NCBI GenBank assembly: GCA_945906765.1
Contig: CAMDRF010000009.1
Location: forward strand, 1-56,805
Origin: Nitrosovibrio sp. Nv4
GTDB taxonomy: Bacteria; Pseudomonadota; Gammaproteobacteria; Burkholderiales; SG8-39
Direction: 5' to 3'
DNA: 56,805 nt
This document shows, piece by piece, positions 39,345-48,655 of the stretch (its first letter is position 1; every line of letters starts with the position of its first letter). The position numbers and the translations under genes were made by a program. The notes beneath the pieces were generated by a model. The model made no database searches, was not told the origin of the DNA, and was given only the letters and a program-made list of their open reading frames with translations.

Positions 39345-40067
39345 TTACCAAAGATAGAAGAGTGCGAAGATGAATACCCACACCAGATCGACGAAGTGCC
39401 AATACAGGCCCATGGTTTCGACCATCTCGTAGTTGCCCTTCCTGCCGGTCAGAAAGCCCGGCCTCTGGTGATCCAGATCCCCCCGCAACACTTTTATCGC
39501 CACGACGATCAGGAAGATCACGCCGATCGTCACGTGGGTGCCATGGAAACCCGTGATCATGAAAAAGGCCGAGCCAAACTGGGCCGCGCCCATGGGGTTG
39601 CCCCAGGGACGTACCCCATCCTTGATCAGCGTGATCCACTCAAAGGCCTGCATGCCGACGAAGGTGGCGCCCAATGCCGCGGTGATCAGCAACAGGATGA
39701 AGGTCATCTGCTTGTTTTTCTGATAACCGAATCTGACCGCCATCGCCATCGTGCCGCTGCTGCTGATCAGGATGAAGGTCATGATGGCGATCAGGAGGAG
39801 GGGGACTTGCTTGCCGAAGAGCGTTAAAGCGAAGACCTCGCTGGGATTGGGCCAGGGCTCCACGGTGGACATGCGCACCGTCATGTACGAGATCAAAAAA
39901 GCGCTGAAGATGAAGGTATCGCTGAGGAGGAAGATCCACATCATGGCCTTGCCCCAGGGGACATTCTTGAACGCCCGCTGGTCGGAGGACCAGTCGGCGA
40001 CGATGCCTTGCACGCCGTCAGCCAGCGGCAGGGGTTGTGCGATAGTCGTCGGAGTCGCTGGTGTCAT
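39345..40067 (-). CDS. Cytochrome c oxidase subunit III
   Basis: 240-residue haem-copper oxidase subunit III with about six to seven membrane segments. Family blocks: GKAMMWIFLLSDTFIFSAFL, FEWITLIKDG, GFHGTHVTIGVIFLIVV and ETMGLYWHFVDLVWVFIFAL. It is the second of two adjacent subunit III homologues, 15 bases downstream of the first. Confidence 0.92.
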   Translation of the reverse strand: MTPATPTTIAQPLPLADGVQGIVADWSSDQRAFKNVPWGKAMMWIFLLSDTFIFSAFLISYMTVRMSTVEPWPNPSEVFALTLFGKQVPLLLIAIMTFILISSSGTMAMAVRFGYQKNKQMTFILLLITAALGATFVGMQAFEWITLIKDGVRPWGNPMGAAQFGSAFFMITGFHGTHVTIGVIFLIVVAIKVLRGDLDHQRPGFLTGRKGNYEMVETMGLYWHFVDLVWVFIFALFYLW

Positions 40068-40082
40068 GTGCTTCGGGCCTTC

Positions 40083-40733
40083 CTACCTGATCCCGCAGAG
40101 CTTCAATAAAAGGTCCAGATTATTCCCGGTGAACAGCAGACCAAAAAGGACCAACCAGACCAGCAGCAGGAAGTGCCAGTAAACGGTGCACAGCTCCACG
40201 CTCTGCCTGACCTTCGCCACCTCGAAATCGCCCCACACTTTGGCGACGGTCCTGCCCCAGGCCACCAAACCGCCCAACAGGTGCACCCCGTGCACTCCCG
40301 TGATCAGATAGAAAAACGCGATTGCCGGATTCGTGACGTCGAAATAAACCATCATCGCCAGCTGCCGCCAGGCCAGGACCTGCCCGAACAGAAAAACCAC
40401 GGTGAACGCCCCGCCGGCGAGCAGCCCCACTCGCATGGCGTCCATCTGCCCGCGACGCACCGAATACTGCGCCCACTGCAAGGCGGCACTGCTCAAGATC
40501 AGCACCAAGGTATTCGCCCATAACAGGTTTACCTGGGGTGCCGGACGCCAGTCCTCATACACCATCCGGCCGCCGTAGGCGGTGACCAAAAGCGTGAACA
40601 GGACCGTGACCACCGCCAGAAATACCCTCAGAGCGAGTTTCTTCGCAAGCCGGGAAGATGCGCCTCCAGCGTAAAGGTCATCGAGCTTGCCCTGGTCGGC
40701 CGCCCAGGGCTTGGCCATCAACTGTTGGAACAT
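40083..40733 (-). CDS. Second cytochrome oxidase subunit III homologue
   Basis: 216-residue membrane protein of the subunit III family: AANTLVL-like LLWANTLVLILSSAALQWAQ, ITGVHGVHLLGGLVAWG and ELCTVYWHFLLLVWLVLFGLL. It is more divergent than the neighbouring subunit III, and tandem subunit III genes are uncommon in betaproteobacterial aa3 operons. ATG 40733 lies 2 bases after the subunit I stop. The two copies may give a split or duplicated subunit III. Confidence 0.88.
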   Translation of the reverse strand: MFQQLMAKPWAADQGKLDDLYAGGASSRLAKKLALRVFLAVVTVLFTLLVTAYGGRMVYEDWRPAPQVNLLWANTLVLILSSAALQWAQYSVRRGQMDAMRVGLLAGGAFTVVFLFGQVLAWRQLAMMVYFDVTNPAIAFFYLITGVHGVHLLGGLVAWGRTVAKVWGDFEVAKVRQSVELCTVYWHFLLLVWLVLFGLLFTGNNLDLLLKLCGIR

Positions 40734-40735
40734 AC

Positions 40736-42499
40736 TCACGTGCGGGCGACCTCTCGCGCCGGGACGTTTTGCGGTATGAAGTCCTGGTCGGCGCCCGGCA
40801 CGCTGTAGTCGTACGCCCAGCGATAAACCACCGGTAACGTGGCGCCAAAGTTGCCGTGTTTCGGCGGCGTATCGGCGGTTTGCCACTCCAGCGTGGTGGC
40901 GTTCCAGGGGTTGCCCCCCGATGGTTTGCCTTTGAAATAACTCCAGACCAGGTTGTACAAAAACACCAGTTGGACGGCGCCCACGAGCAAGGACGCGATG
41001 GTGATGCCGGCGTTCAAGGACTGCGCCGATGCGGGGATAAAGTCCGTGCCTCCCACTGCATAATACCGGCGCGGCACGCCCAAAAAGCCCAGGTAATGCA
41101 TCGGCAGGTAGATGGCATAGGTGCCGAGGAAGGTGGCCCAGAAGTGGAATTTGCCCATGCCCTCGTTCAGCATGCGGCCGGTGATCTTGGGATACCAGTG
41201 GTAGATCGCCCCGAACACCACCATGATCGGCGCCACGGCCATCACCAAATGGAAGTGGGCGACCACGAACATGGTGTCCGAAAGCGGTACGCTCACGGTC
41301 ACGTTACCGAGGAACAGGCCCGTCAACCCGCCATGGATGAACGCGAAGATGAAGCCAATGGCGAACAGCATCGGGACGGTGAGCTGGATGTTGCCGTGCC
41401 ACAGCGTCAGGACCCAGTTGTAGACCTTGAGGGCCGTGGGAACGGCGATGATCAGGGTGGTGGTGGCGAAAAAGAAGCCGAAGTACGGGTTCATGCCGCT
41501 GACGTACATGTGGTGGGCCCACACCACGAAACTCAAGCCCCCGATGGCCACGATCGCCCACACCATCATCCGATAGCCGAAGATGTTTTTTCGCGCATGG
41601 ACGCTGAGCAGGTCGGAGACAATGCCGAAGGCCGGCAGGGCGACGATGTAGACCTCGGGATGACCGAAAAACCAGAACAGGTGTTGAAACAACAACGGAC
41701 TGCCTCCCGCGTGTTCACTCTGTTGTCCCATCGAAACGAGGGCGGGCATGAAGAAACTCGTGCCGAGAAGCAGGTCGAACAACATCATGATGGCGCTGAC
41801 CAACAAGGCGGGAAAGGCCAACAGCGCCAGAACCGTGGCCATGAAAATGCCCCATATCGTCAGGGGCATCCGCATCAGCGTCATGCCGCGTGTGCGCGCC
41901 TGTAATACGGTCACCACATAGTTCAAACCGCCCATGGTGAAGCCGATGATGAAGAAGACCAGGGAAACGAGCATCAAGATGATTCCCCAAGTCGCCCCCG
42001 GCGTGCCCTGGAGGATTGCCTGGGGCGGGTACAGGGTCCAGCCGGCGCCCGTAGGCCCGCCTGGCACGAAGAAACTCGCGACCAGCAACAATACGGCGAA
42101 CAGATAGACCCAGTAACTCACCATGTTGACATAGGGGAAAACCATATCGCGGGAGCCGACCATCAGCGGGATCAGGTAGTTGCCAAACCCCCCCAGAAAC
42201 AACGCGGTCAGCAGGTAGACAACCATGATCATGCCGTGCAGGGTGACGAACTGCAGGTAGTTGCTCGGGTCGATAAAGGAGAAGCTGTCCGGAAAACCCA
42301 GTTGCAGCCGGATCAACCACGACATCACCAACGCCACCAAGCCGATGCCGATCGCGGTGATCGCGTACTGGATGCCGATGACTTTGGCGTCCTGGCTCCA
42401 GACGTACTTCCCCAGCCAAGTTTTCGGATGGTAAAGCTCCATCTCCCCGACTTCGGCGGGTGGGGCGAAAACCGATGCGTCATGCGCAACGTAAGCCAT
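40736..42499 (-). CDS. ctaD: Cytochrome c oxidase subunit I (A-type haem-copper oxidase)
   Basis: Catalytic subunit (587 aa), about 12 membrane helices. Haem and CuB ligands are present: FVTLHGMIMVVYLL, FFGHPEVYIVALPAFG (CuB histidine and the A1-type glutamate), WAHHMYVSGM and VVAHFHLVMAV. GAGGAG precedes ATG 42499 by 6 bases. An N-terminal extension of ~35 residues precedes the first helix. It follows the subunit II gene by 33 bases. Confidence 0.96.
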   Translation of the reverse strand: MAYVAHDASVFAPPAEVGEMELYHPKTWLGKYVWSQDAKVIGIQYAITAIGIGLVALVMSWLIRLQLGFPDSFSFIDPSNYLQFVTLHGMIMVVYLLTALFLGGFGNYLIPLMVGSRDMVFPYVNMVSYWVYLFAVLLLVASFFVPGGPTGAGWTLYPPQAILQGTPGATWGIILMLVSLVFFIIGFTMGGLNYVVTVLQARTRGMTLMRMPLTIWGIFMATVLALLAFPALLVSAIMMLFDLLLGTSFFMPALVSMGQQSEHAGGSPLLFQHLFWFFGHPEVYIVALPAFGIVSDLLSVHARKNIFGYRMMVWAIVAIGGLSFVVWAHHMYVSGMNPYFGFFFATTTLIIAVPTALKVYNWVLTLWHGNIQLTVPMLFAIGFIFAFIHGGLTGLFLGNVTVSVPLSDTMFVVAHFHLVMAVAPIMVVFGAIYHWYPKITGRMLNEGMGKFHFWATFLGTYAIYLPMHYLGFLGVPRRYYAVGGTDFIPASAQSLNAGITIASLLVGAVQLVFLYNLVWSYFKGKPSGGNPWNATTLEWQTADTPPKHGNFGATLPVVYRWAYDYSVPGADQDFIPQNVPAREVART

Positions 42500-42532
42500 C
42501 AAAATCTCCTCTTCGCTAATCGAGCCGGCCCG

Positions 42533-43903
42533 TCATTTCAGGGCATTGATGTAGGCAACGAGGTCATTGATTGCCCGCTCGTCGGTCAGAGTTTTGGACA
42601 TCAATGTCATCTGGGGTCCGTACATGTCTTGCGGATGGGCGCCGCGAACACCCTGTTTGAAATTTTTCAATTGAGTGACCAGATACCAATCGCTCATCCC
42701 CTTCAGCGCGGGGGCATTCATCGCCTGTACGCCCTGCCCACCAGGACCGTGACAGGTTCCACAGGTCGATACATAAAGCCTTTTACCGTCGTTCGCATTG
42801 CCCTTCACCGTGGCCGGGGCAGGATTATCCGGCAGCGTCTTGATATAAGCGCTGACGTTATCGATGGCGGCGTCATCGGCCAGCGTCGCCGCTATCGGCG
42901 CCATCATTTTACCGAACACATCCTTGTCGTGTGTCCCCCGGGTACCTTGCTTGTAATTTTTCAATTGCCGTTGCAGGTACCAGTCTCCCAGCCCGCTCAA
43001 TTTCGGCGCATGCAGCGCGGGATTGCCCTCCGCTTGCACGCCATGACAGGCAGCACACACCGCATAGAGTTGTTTGCCCGCGGCAGCATCGCCGGTTGCC
43101 CGCGCCGAGGTTTGCGCGAACGTCGGATGGCCGCTTAACCACGCCTGAAACGCGGGCTCTTCTTCCACCACCACTTTGCCGCGCATGACGTAGTGCCCGA
43201 CGCCGCACAATTCGTTGCAGAGGATGTCGAATTTCCCGGTTCGGGTGGGGGTGAGCCAGAAATAGGTGACCATGCCCGGCACCAGATCCATCTTGGCCCG
43301 GAACTGCGGTACCGCGAAGTTGTGCAGGACGTCTACGGAGCGCAGCAGCAGCTTGACCGGCTTGCCGATGGGGAGATGCAGCTCCGAGGCCGGTATCAAG
43401 ACGTCATCCTGTCCGTTGGGATCGTCGGGATTCATGCCAAACGGGTTTTTATCGCTGATGTACTTGGCATCGACGGTACCCAACTTGCCGTCATTGCCCG
43501 GGAAGCGAAAGCTAAAAAACCATTGCTTGCCCACCACCTCGACCACCGCCGCATCGTTCGGGACCTCGACGAATTTCGCCCAGACAAACAAGCCGGGGGC
43601 CAACATGGCGGCGATGCCCACCGCGGTCAATCCGACCAGCCACGCCTCCAGCTTCTTGTTCTCGGGTTCGTACGCGGCCCGTTTTTCCTTCCGGTAGCGG
43701 AAGCGGACCACGCAATAAGCCATGAACAAATTGACGGCGACGAAGACAGACCCCGTGATCCAGAACGTGAGCTTGATGGTGTCGTCGATCGCGCCCCAGT
43801 TGGAGGCGATCGGCGTGAAATACCACGGGCTCAGGAATTGAAAAAGGACGGAGCCCAGGACCAACAATATCAATACGATCGCCATAGCCATGCGCGGATT
43901 CAA
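42533..43903 (-). CDS. ctaC: Cytochrome c oxidase subunit II with two fused cytochrome c domains
   Basis: 456-residue subunit II. Two membrane helices lead to a cupredoxin domain whose CuA ligands are H194 and C229-N-E-L-C233...H237...M240. Two homologous haem c domains follow: CAACH at 283-287 and CGTCH at 381-385, each with a block like DWYLxxQLKNxKQGxRG, evidence of tandem duplication. The usual caa3 subunit II has one haem c domain; two are unusual. It probably receives electrons directly without a separate soluble cytochrome. It is the first gene of the leftward oxidase operon, behind a terminator at 43923-43950. Confidence 0.94.
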   Translation of the reverse strand: MNPRMAMAIVLILLVLGSVLFQFLSPWYFTPIASNWGAIDDTIKLTFWITGSVFVAVNLFMAYCVVRFRYRKEKRAAYEPENKKLEAWLVGLTAVGIAAMLAPGLFVWAKFVEVPNDAAVVEVVGKQWFFSFRFPGNDGKLGTVDAKYISDKNPFGMNPDDPNGQDDVLIPASELHLPIGKPVKLLLRSVDVLHNFAVPQFRAKMDLVPGMVTYFWLTPTRTGKFDILCNELCGVGHYVMRGKVVVEEEPAFQAWLSGHPTFAQTSARATGDAAAGKQLYAVCAACHGVQAEGNPALHAPKLSGLGDWYLQRQLKNYKQGTRGTHDKDVFGKMMAPIAATLADDAAIDNVSAYIKTLPDNPAPATVKGNANDGKRLYVSTCGTCHGPGGQGVQAMNAPALKGMSDWYLVTQLKNFKQGVRGAHPQDMYGPQMTLMSKTLTDERAINDLVAYINALK

Positions 43904-43922
43904 CTCCCAAGCGCAACTCGGT

Positions 43923-43950
43923 TAAAAAGCACGGGTGAAGCACCACCCGT
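43923..43950 (-). terminator. Intrinsic terminator between the coxB stump and the new cox operon
   Basis: On the minus strand a 7-base-pair stem (43950-43944 with 43937-43931) and 6-base loop are followed by GCTTTTTA. It would stop transcription coming from the coxB stump or BioC side before the cox operon. Confidence 0.7.
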
Positions 43951-43972
43951 AGCTTGCCAAGGAACAATGATA

Positions 43973-44245
43973 TCAAATTAATGCCTGCGCGATCGCCGTC
44001 TTGGTGACGGGCCAGGCGATGATCGCGAGGATGATCAGCGGGATCACCGTCCAGGCAATCTCGACGCCGATATTCTGGTGAAAATTCGCCGCCTTGCGGC
44101 CAACCGACTTGCGGTGCGCAACCACCGACCAGAACATGAAGGAGAACACGCCGATGAAAATCACGGCGCACAGGATCATCACGTACTCGTGCAGGTCGTA
44201 AATGAGCGTCTCGCAAGCGTGAAAAATGCCGCGCAATATTACCAC
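43973..44245 (-). pseudogene. Stump of a canonical cytochrome oxidase subunit II gene
   Basis: The 90-residue frame matches only the membrane part of subunit II: YDLHEYVMILCAVIFIGVFS, FWSVVAHRKSVGRKAANFHQ, VEIAWTVIPLIILAIIAWPV. It stops where the CuA domain should start and also lacks the usual signal peptide. It is unlike the fused subunit II next door, so it is not a duplicate of that gene. I read it as the remains of the ancestral coxB of this locus. Confidence 0.8.
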
Positions 44246-44262
44246 AGCCGCCCCCCGCTCAA

Positions 44263-45189
44263 TCAGCGCCGGCGTTCGAACTGCACTATGGCGCGCCCGT
44301 CCGCGGCCCGGCGCGGCGCCGCCTTCCAGGCGTGGCCGTACACCACTTCATAGCTGACGGAAAGCCCGCCCGCGCCGCGCTGCGCCGCGAGCTTCTCCAT
44401 GAGAACAGCGCGGAACCGCCGCCCGGCGAGGCCGCGCCGCGGTTCGCCGATCGGGCCGCTGAGCGCGCAGGTCTGGCCGCTCGCGCGCAGATCCGCGAGC
44501 AGCGCCTCGCCATCCGCGTACACCATGGTGATGCGCTCCATGTCCATCACCGGCTCGGCGAAGCCCGCCGCGACCAGCATGTCGCCCAGGTCGTGCATGT
44601 CGGCGAACGAATGAACCCTCGCCGCGCCCGCCGCCGAGCGCAGTTCGGCGAGCGTATCGGGGCCGAGCGTGCTGAACATCAGCAGTCCCTCGACCGCGAG
44701 CACACGATGGAACTCATGCAAGGCGGCGAGGGGATCCGCCGCCCAATGCAGGGCCATGTTCGACCACACCAAGCCGATCGTCGCGCTCGCAAAGGGCAGC
44801 CGGGCCAGATCGGCGCACACCGGCTTGGGCGGCCGCCGCTGGAAAAAGCGCAGGCGCGGCCGGCCCGCATGCAGCATCGCCCGCGAGAAATCGACGGCGA
44901 GCACGTCCGCTTTACGGTAGCGCTTGGCCAGCGCGCGCGCATCGCGCGCCGGGCCGCTGCCGGCATCGAGCACCCGGCGCGGCGCGAGCTTCACGTAATC
45001 GAGGCGCTCGAGCATGCGCGCGCCGACTTCGGTTTCCAGCCTGGAGGCATGCGCATAGCTGTTTGCAGCGCGCTCGAACCTGCGCCGCGCAGTGCGCGCG
45101 TCTATCGCAAAACCAGGGGGGCGCGGCCGCCCCGGCTCAATTTCCGCCGGCAAGCACGCCTTCCACGGCGCGTGCGGCGGCGAGCACAT
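44263..45189 (-). CDS. bioC: Malonyl-ACP O-methyltransferase (BioC-like)
   Basis: SAM-dependent methyltransferase that would mask the malonyl carboxyl group to start biotin synthesis. Blocks seen: FERAANSYAHASRLETEVGA (BioC N-terminal helix), SAM loop VLDAGSGPARDARAL, LVWSNMALHWAADPLAALHE and FSTLGPDTLAELR. No other biotin gene is nearby. The start is uncertain: ATG 45189 overlaps the upstream amidase by 53 bases; TTG 45153 would shorten this to 17 bases. Confidence 0.85.
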   Translation of the reverse strand: MCSPPHAPWKACLPAEIEPGRPRPPGFAIDARTARRRFERAANSYAHASRLETEVGARMLERLDYVKLAPRRVLDAGSGPARDARALAKRYRKADVLAVDFSRAMLHAGRPRLRFFQRRPPKPVCADLARLPFASATIGLVWSNMALHWAADPLAALHEFHRVLAVEGLLMFSTLGPDTLAELRSAAGAARVHSFADMHDLGDMLVAAGFAEPVMDMERITMVYADGEALLADLRASGQTCALSGPIGEPRRGLAGRRFRAVLMEKLAAQRGAGGLSVSYEVVYGHAWKAAPRRAADGRAIVQFERRR

Positions 45190-46483
45190 GCCGGTCGGAC
45201 ATCGCCACGCCGCAGACCATCAGGCCGACCGGTGCCTCGCCCGGTGCGTGGCAGGGCAGCGTCGCGGCGCAGCCGTCGAGAAAGTTCGCGAGACCGGTGT
45301 TGCGCAGGATGCGCGAATTCCAGCGGAAGTAGGCCTCGTCGCTCGCACTTGCTTCGGCAATCGTCGGCGCGATGCAGGGCGCGGTAGGCATCAGGAAGGC
45401 GTCATAGGGCGCCATCAGCTCGCCGAGCTCCTTCATGTACGCCTCGCGCATCAGCCCGAGTTCGACGAGTTCCCAGGCCGCGATGTCCTTGCCCAGAGTC
45501 ATGCGCTTGGCGACGCGCGGATCGTACTCGGCGAAACGCGCGGCCCAGCGTTTGTGAATCGCATACGCCTCCGCTGCCGCGAAGCCGCCGTTGCGGAAAA
45601 ATTCCGCCTGCCGGTCGAACGACGGCACTTTGCGCTCCTCGATCACCGCGCCGGCGCGCGACAGCGCCGCAAGGGACGCTTCGAAAGCCTTCGCCACCGC
45701 CGCATCGAGCTCTTCGATCGCGCTCGAGCGCGGCAGCAGCAGGCGCAGGCCACGTGCGGGCAGTTCCTTCAGCCGCGCATCGGGCTCGCCGGCGAGGACC
45801 GCATCATAGGCCGCGCAGCACTCCACCGTGTTGGCGAGCGGGCCGATGGAATCGAGCGTGTAGGACAGCGGAAACGCGCCTTGCCGCGGAACGCGCCGCG
45901 CCGTCGGCTTGAACCCGGCGACACCGCACAGCGCCGCCGGCTGCCGGATCGAGCCGCGCGTGTCGGACCCCAGGCCCATTACGCCCATGCCGTCGGCCAC
46001 CGCGACCGCGGCGCCCGAGGACGAACCGCCAGGCACGCGGCCTGTCTTGCGATCCCAGGGGTTTTTCGGAGTGCCGTAATGCGGGTTGATACCGACAGCG
46101 CCGAAGGCGAACTCGACCATGTTGGTGCGCCCGATGATCACCGCGCCCGCGGCGCGAAGCCTGGCTACTGCCGGCGCATCCGCACGCGCCGCCGGCGCGT
46201 CGGCAAGCAGTTTCGAACCGGCGCGGGTAACGTCGCCGCCCACATCGAACAGGTCCTTCACCGAGACCGGCAGCCCGTCCACCGTCGAGCGGACGATTCC
46301 AGCCTTGCGCAGCCGGTCCGCCTGGTCGGCGTCGGCGCGCGCCGATTCGCCGTATACCTTCATGAAAGCGCGCGCGCCCTCGCCCGCCGGATCGGCGATC
46401 CGCGCCAGGGCCGTTTCCACCAGCGCGCGGCTGGTGGTGCGGCCCGCGGCCAGATCGCCTGAGAGCGCGTCAACAGTCCACAT
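45137..46483 (-). CDS. Amidase signature family protein (GatA-like)
   Basis: 448-residue serine amidase. The catalytic lysine is in PVSVKDLFDVGG, and the serine pair lies in GGSSSGAAVAVA and SDTRGSIRQPAALCG. Its length and neighbours do not fit the GatCAB amidotransferase, since gatB and gatC are absent; it is more likely a free amidase such as AtzF/allophanate- or indoleacetamide-type. The substrate cannot be told. It is divergent from comF with a 28-base gap. Confidence 0.88.
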   Translation of the reverse strand: MWTVDALSGDLAAGRTTSRALVETALARIADPAGEGARAFMKVYGESARADADQADRLRKAGIVRSTVDGLPVSVKDLFDVGGDVTRAGSKLLADAPAARADAPAVARLRAAGAVIIGRTNMVEFAFGAVGINPHYGTPKNPWDRKTGRVPGGSSSGAAVAVADGMGVMGLGSDTRGSIRQPAALCGVAGFKPTARRVPRQGAFPLSYTLDSIGPLANTVECCAAYDAVLAGEPDARLKELPARGLRLLLPRSSAIEELDAAVAKAFEASLAALSRAGAVIEERKVPSFDRQAEFFRNGGFAAAEAYAIHKRWAARFAEYDPRVAKRMTLGKDIAAWELVELGLMREAYMKELGELMAPYDAFLMPTAPCIAPTIAEASASDEAYFRWNSRILRNTGLANFLDGCAATLPCHAPGEAPVGLMVCGVAMSDRHVLAAARAVEGVLAGGN

Positions 46484-46511
46484 GCGGGCAGTCTAGCGCA
46501 CAATATTCCTC

Positions 46512-47213
46512 ATGCTGGCGAACCTGGGGCGGCGCATCGGCAAACTGCTGTTCAGCGGCAGCTGCTTTCTGTGCCGCGGCGAGGCGCCGGACATCCTGTG
46601 CGCCGATTGCGATGCGGACTTGCCCCGGCTGCAGGGAGCACTGTGCCCGCGCTGCGCGCTCGCCTCGCCCGGGGGCGCCGTGTGCGGCCGCTGCCTGACG
46701 CAGGCACCGCAGTACGACGCGACGCTCGCCGCGCTCACCTACCGTTTCCCCGCCGACGTGCTGGTGCACGCGCTCAAATTCCGCGGCCAATTGGCGCTTG
46801 CGCCCTATCTGGCGGAACTTCTTGCGGGATGCATTTCGACCAAGAACACGGACTACGTGCTTCCCGTGCCGCTCTCCCGTGAACGGCTGCGCGAGCGCGG
46901 CTACAACCAGTCGCTCGAGATCGCGCGGCACGTAGTGCGCGCCACCGGAACGCGGCTGGCGGCGGAACTCTGCGAGCGCCGGCGCGACACTCCGGCGCAG
47001 ATGGAACTGCCGCTGACCGAGCGCGCTAAAAACGTTCGCGGCGCATTCCACTGCCCTCGGCTGATCGCGGGCGCCAGGGTCGCGGTGCTGGACGATGTCA
47101 TGACCACCGGCGCCACGCTCGACGAGATCGCCGCAACTTTGAAACGCGCCGGCGCGGCGCGCGTGGAAAATTGGGTCATCGCCCGGACCTTGCCGCCCGG
47201 GCCGGCACCCTGA
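46512..47213 (+). CDS. comF: ComF family phosphoribosyltransferase-like protein
   Basis: 233-residue protein related to competence factor ComF. An N-terminal zinc-ribbon-like region has four CxxC pairs or near pairs (CFLCRG, CADCD, CPRCA, CGRC), followed by a type I phosphoribosyltransferase domain with LPVPLSRERLRERGYNQSLE and the PRPP loop VAVLDDVMTTGATLDE. The role is likely in DNA uptake or repair; the enzymatic reaction is not established. The stop overlaps trmL (ATGA). Confidence 0.9.
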   Translation: MLANLGRRIGKLLFSGSCFLCRGEAPDILCADCDADLPRLQGALCPRCALASPGGAVCGRCLTQAPQYDATLAALTYRFPADVLVHALKFRGQLALAPYLAELLAGCISTKNTDYVLPVPLSRERLRERGYNQSLEIARHVVRATGTRLAAELCERRRDTPAQMELPLTERAKNVRGAFHCPRLIAGARVAVLDDVMTTGATLDEIAATLKRAGAARVENWVIARTLPPGPAP

Positions 47214-47668
47214 TGTTCGACATCGTTCTCGTCCATCCGGAAATTCCGCCCAACGCCGGCAACGTGATCCGCCTCGCCGCCAACACCGGCGCGCGCCTGC
47301 ACCTGGTGGAACCCCTCGGCTTTTCCATGCACGACAAGCAGCTGAAACGCGCCGGGCTCGATTACCACGAATACGCCAGCGTGCGCGTGCACGCCGATTG
47401 GCAGGCCTGTGTTTTAGTCCTGAATGAAAAACGTTTGTTCGCCCTGACGACAAAGGCGGAGCAAAGCGTGTTCGACGCGCGCTTCCTGGAGAACGACGCC
47501 TTCGTGTTCGGTTCGGAAACCGCAGGCTTGCCGCAGGAAATCCTGGATTCGTTCAAGACCGAAATGCGGCTGCGGCTGCCGATGCGGCCGGGGAATCGCA
47601 GTTTGAATCTTTCCAACGCGGTCGCTGTCACCGTCTTCGAAGCCTGGAGACAGGCCGGTTTTCGCTAA
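47213..47668 (+). CDS. trmL: tRNA (cytidine/uridine-34 2'-O)-methyltransferase
   Basis: SPOUT-class methyltransferase (151 aa) acting on the wobble base of tRNA-Leu. Motifs: [31 protein letters not shown] and [19 protein letters not shown], forming the trefoil knot. ATG 47213 is set by the overlap with the comF stop. The TAA stop overlaps the gpsA stop on the other strand. Confidence 0.95.
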   Translation: MFDIVLVHPEIPPNAGNVIRLAANTGARLHLVEPLGFSMHDKQLKRAGLDYHEYASVRVHADWQACVLVLNEKRLFALTTKAEQSVFDARFLENDAFVFGSETAGLPQEILDSFKTEMRLRLPMRPGNRSLNLSNAVAVTVFEAWRQAGFR

Positions 47669-48645
47669 CCCTCGGCTTTCGGATCCCGCGCGAGCAACAG
47701 CTCCACCGCCTGCGGCGGCGTGAGGCGTCCCTGCAGCACCGCGTCCACCGCGGAGGCGATCGGCATTTCCACGGAGCAGCTCTTTGCGCGCACCAGCGTC
47801 GCTTGCGCCGAGCGCACGCCTTCGGCAACGTGGCCGAGGCCGGCGACGATTGCCTGCAGCGGCTTGCCGCGCGCGAGTTCGAGGCCGACGCGCCGGTTGC
47901 GCGACAGATCGCCGGTGGCGGTGAGGATCAGGTCACCCGCGCCGGTGAGTCCCATCACGGTTTCGGCGCGCCCGCCGAGCGCGACGCCCAGGCGCGCGAG
48001 TTCGGCCAGGCCGCGGGTGACCAACGCCGCGCGCGCGTTCTGCCCGAGACCCAGGCCGTCACAGATGCCGACCGCGATCGCCAGCACGTTTTTCACCGCG
48101 CCGCCGATTTCGACGCCCACCACGTCCTCCGAGTGATAGACGCGCAGCCTGCCGCCATGCAACTGGGCGGCGGTCGCGGTCGCGAACGCGGCGTCGGCCG
48201 AAGCGAGCGTCAGGGCGCAGGGCAATCCCTGCGCGACTTCCAGCGCAAATGAAGGGCCGGAAAGCGCTCCGCTGGGTGCGCGGATACCCGAGGCGGCGAC
48301 AATTTCGTGCGGCAACGCGGCGCTGTCCTGCTCGAAGCCCTTGCACAGCCACAGCAGCGGCACAGTCCCGCCCTTCAGTTTGCCGAGCAGTTCGCGCAGT
48401 CCCGCCACCGGTGTGGCGACGATGAGCAGTTCCGCTCCCGACAGGGCCTGGTCGAGGCTCGATTCGACGCGCAACGCTTCCGGCAGAGCAATTTCGGGCA
48501 GGTAGCGCGCGTTGCGACGTCCGGAGGCGAGAGAGAGCGCTTGCGTGGCGTCACGCGCCCACAACGTCACTTTATGACGGCTGGCAACTGCAACTGCAAG
48601 GGCTGTGCCCCATGCGCCTGCACCCAGTACCGCGAGCGCAGTCAT
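47665..48645 (-). CDS. gpsA: Glycerol-3-phosphate dehydrogenase [NAD(P)+]
   Basis: Makes sn-glycerol-3-phosphate for phospholipids (326 aa). The NAD loop is [16 protein letters not shown], then [32 protein letters not shown], and the catalytic lysine in [17 protein letters not shown] 48645 is the family start although the frame is open to 48717. It lies 10 bases after the SH3 gene. Confidence 0.96.
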   Translation of the reverse strand: MTALAVLGAGAWGTALAVAVASRHKVTLWARDATQALSLASGRRNARYLPEIALPEALRVESSLDQALSGAELLIVATPVAGLRELLGKLKGGTVPLLWLCKGFEQDSAALPHEIVAASGIRAPSGALSGPSFALEVAQGLPCALTLASADAAFATATAAQLHGGRLRVYHSEDVVGVEIGGAVKNVLAIAVGICDGLGLGQNARAALVTRGLAELARLGVALGGRAETVMGLTGAGDLILTATGDLSRNRRVGLELARGKPLQAIVAGLGHVAEGVRSAQATLVRAKSCSVEMPIASAVDAVLQGRLTPPQAVELLLARDPKAEG

Positions 48646-48655
48646 CTTCCGCTGC

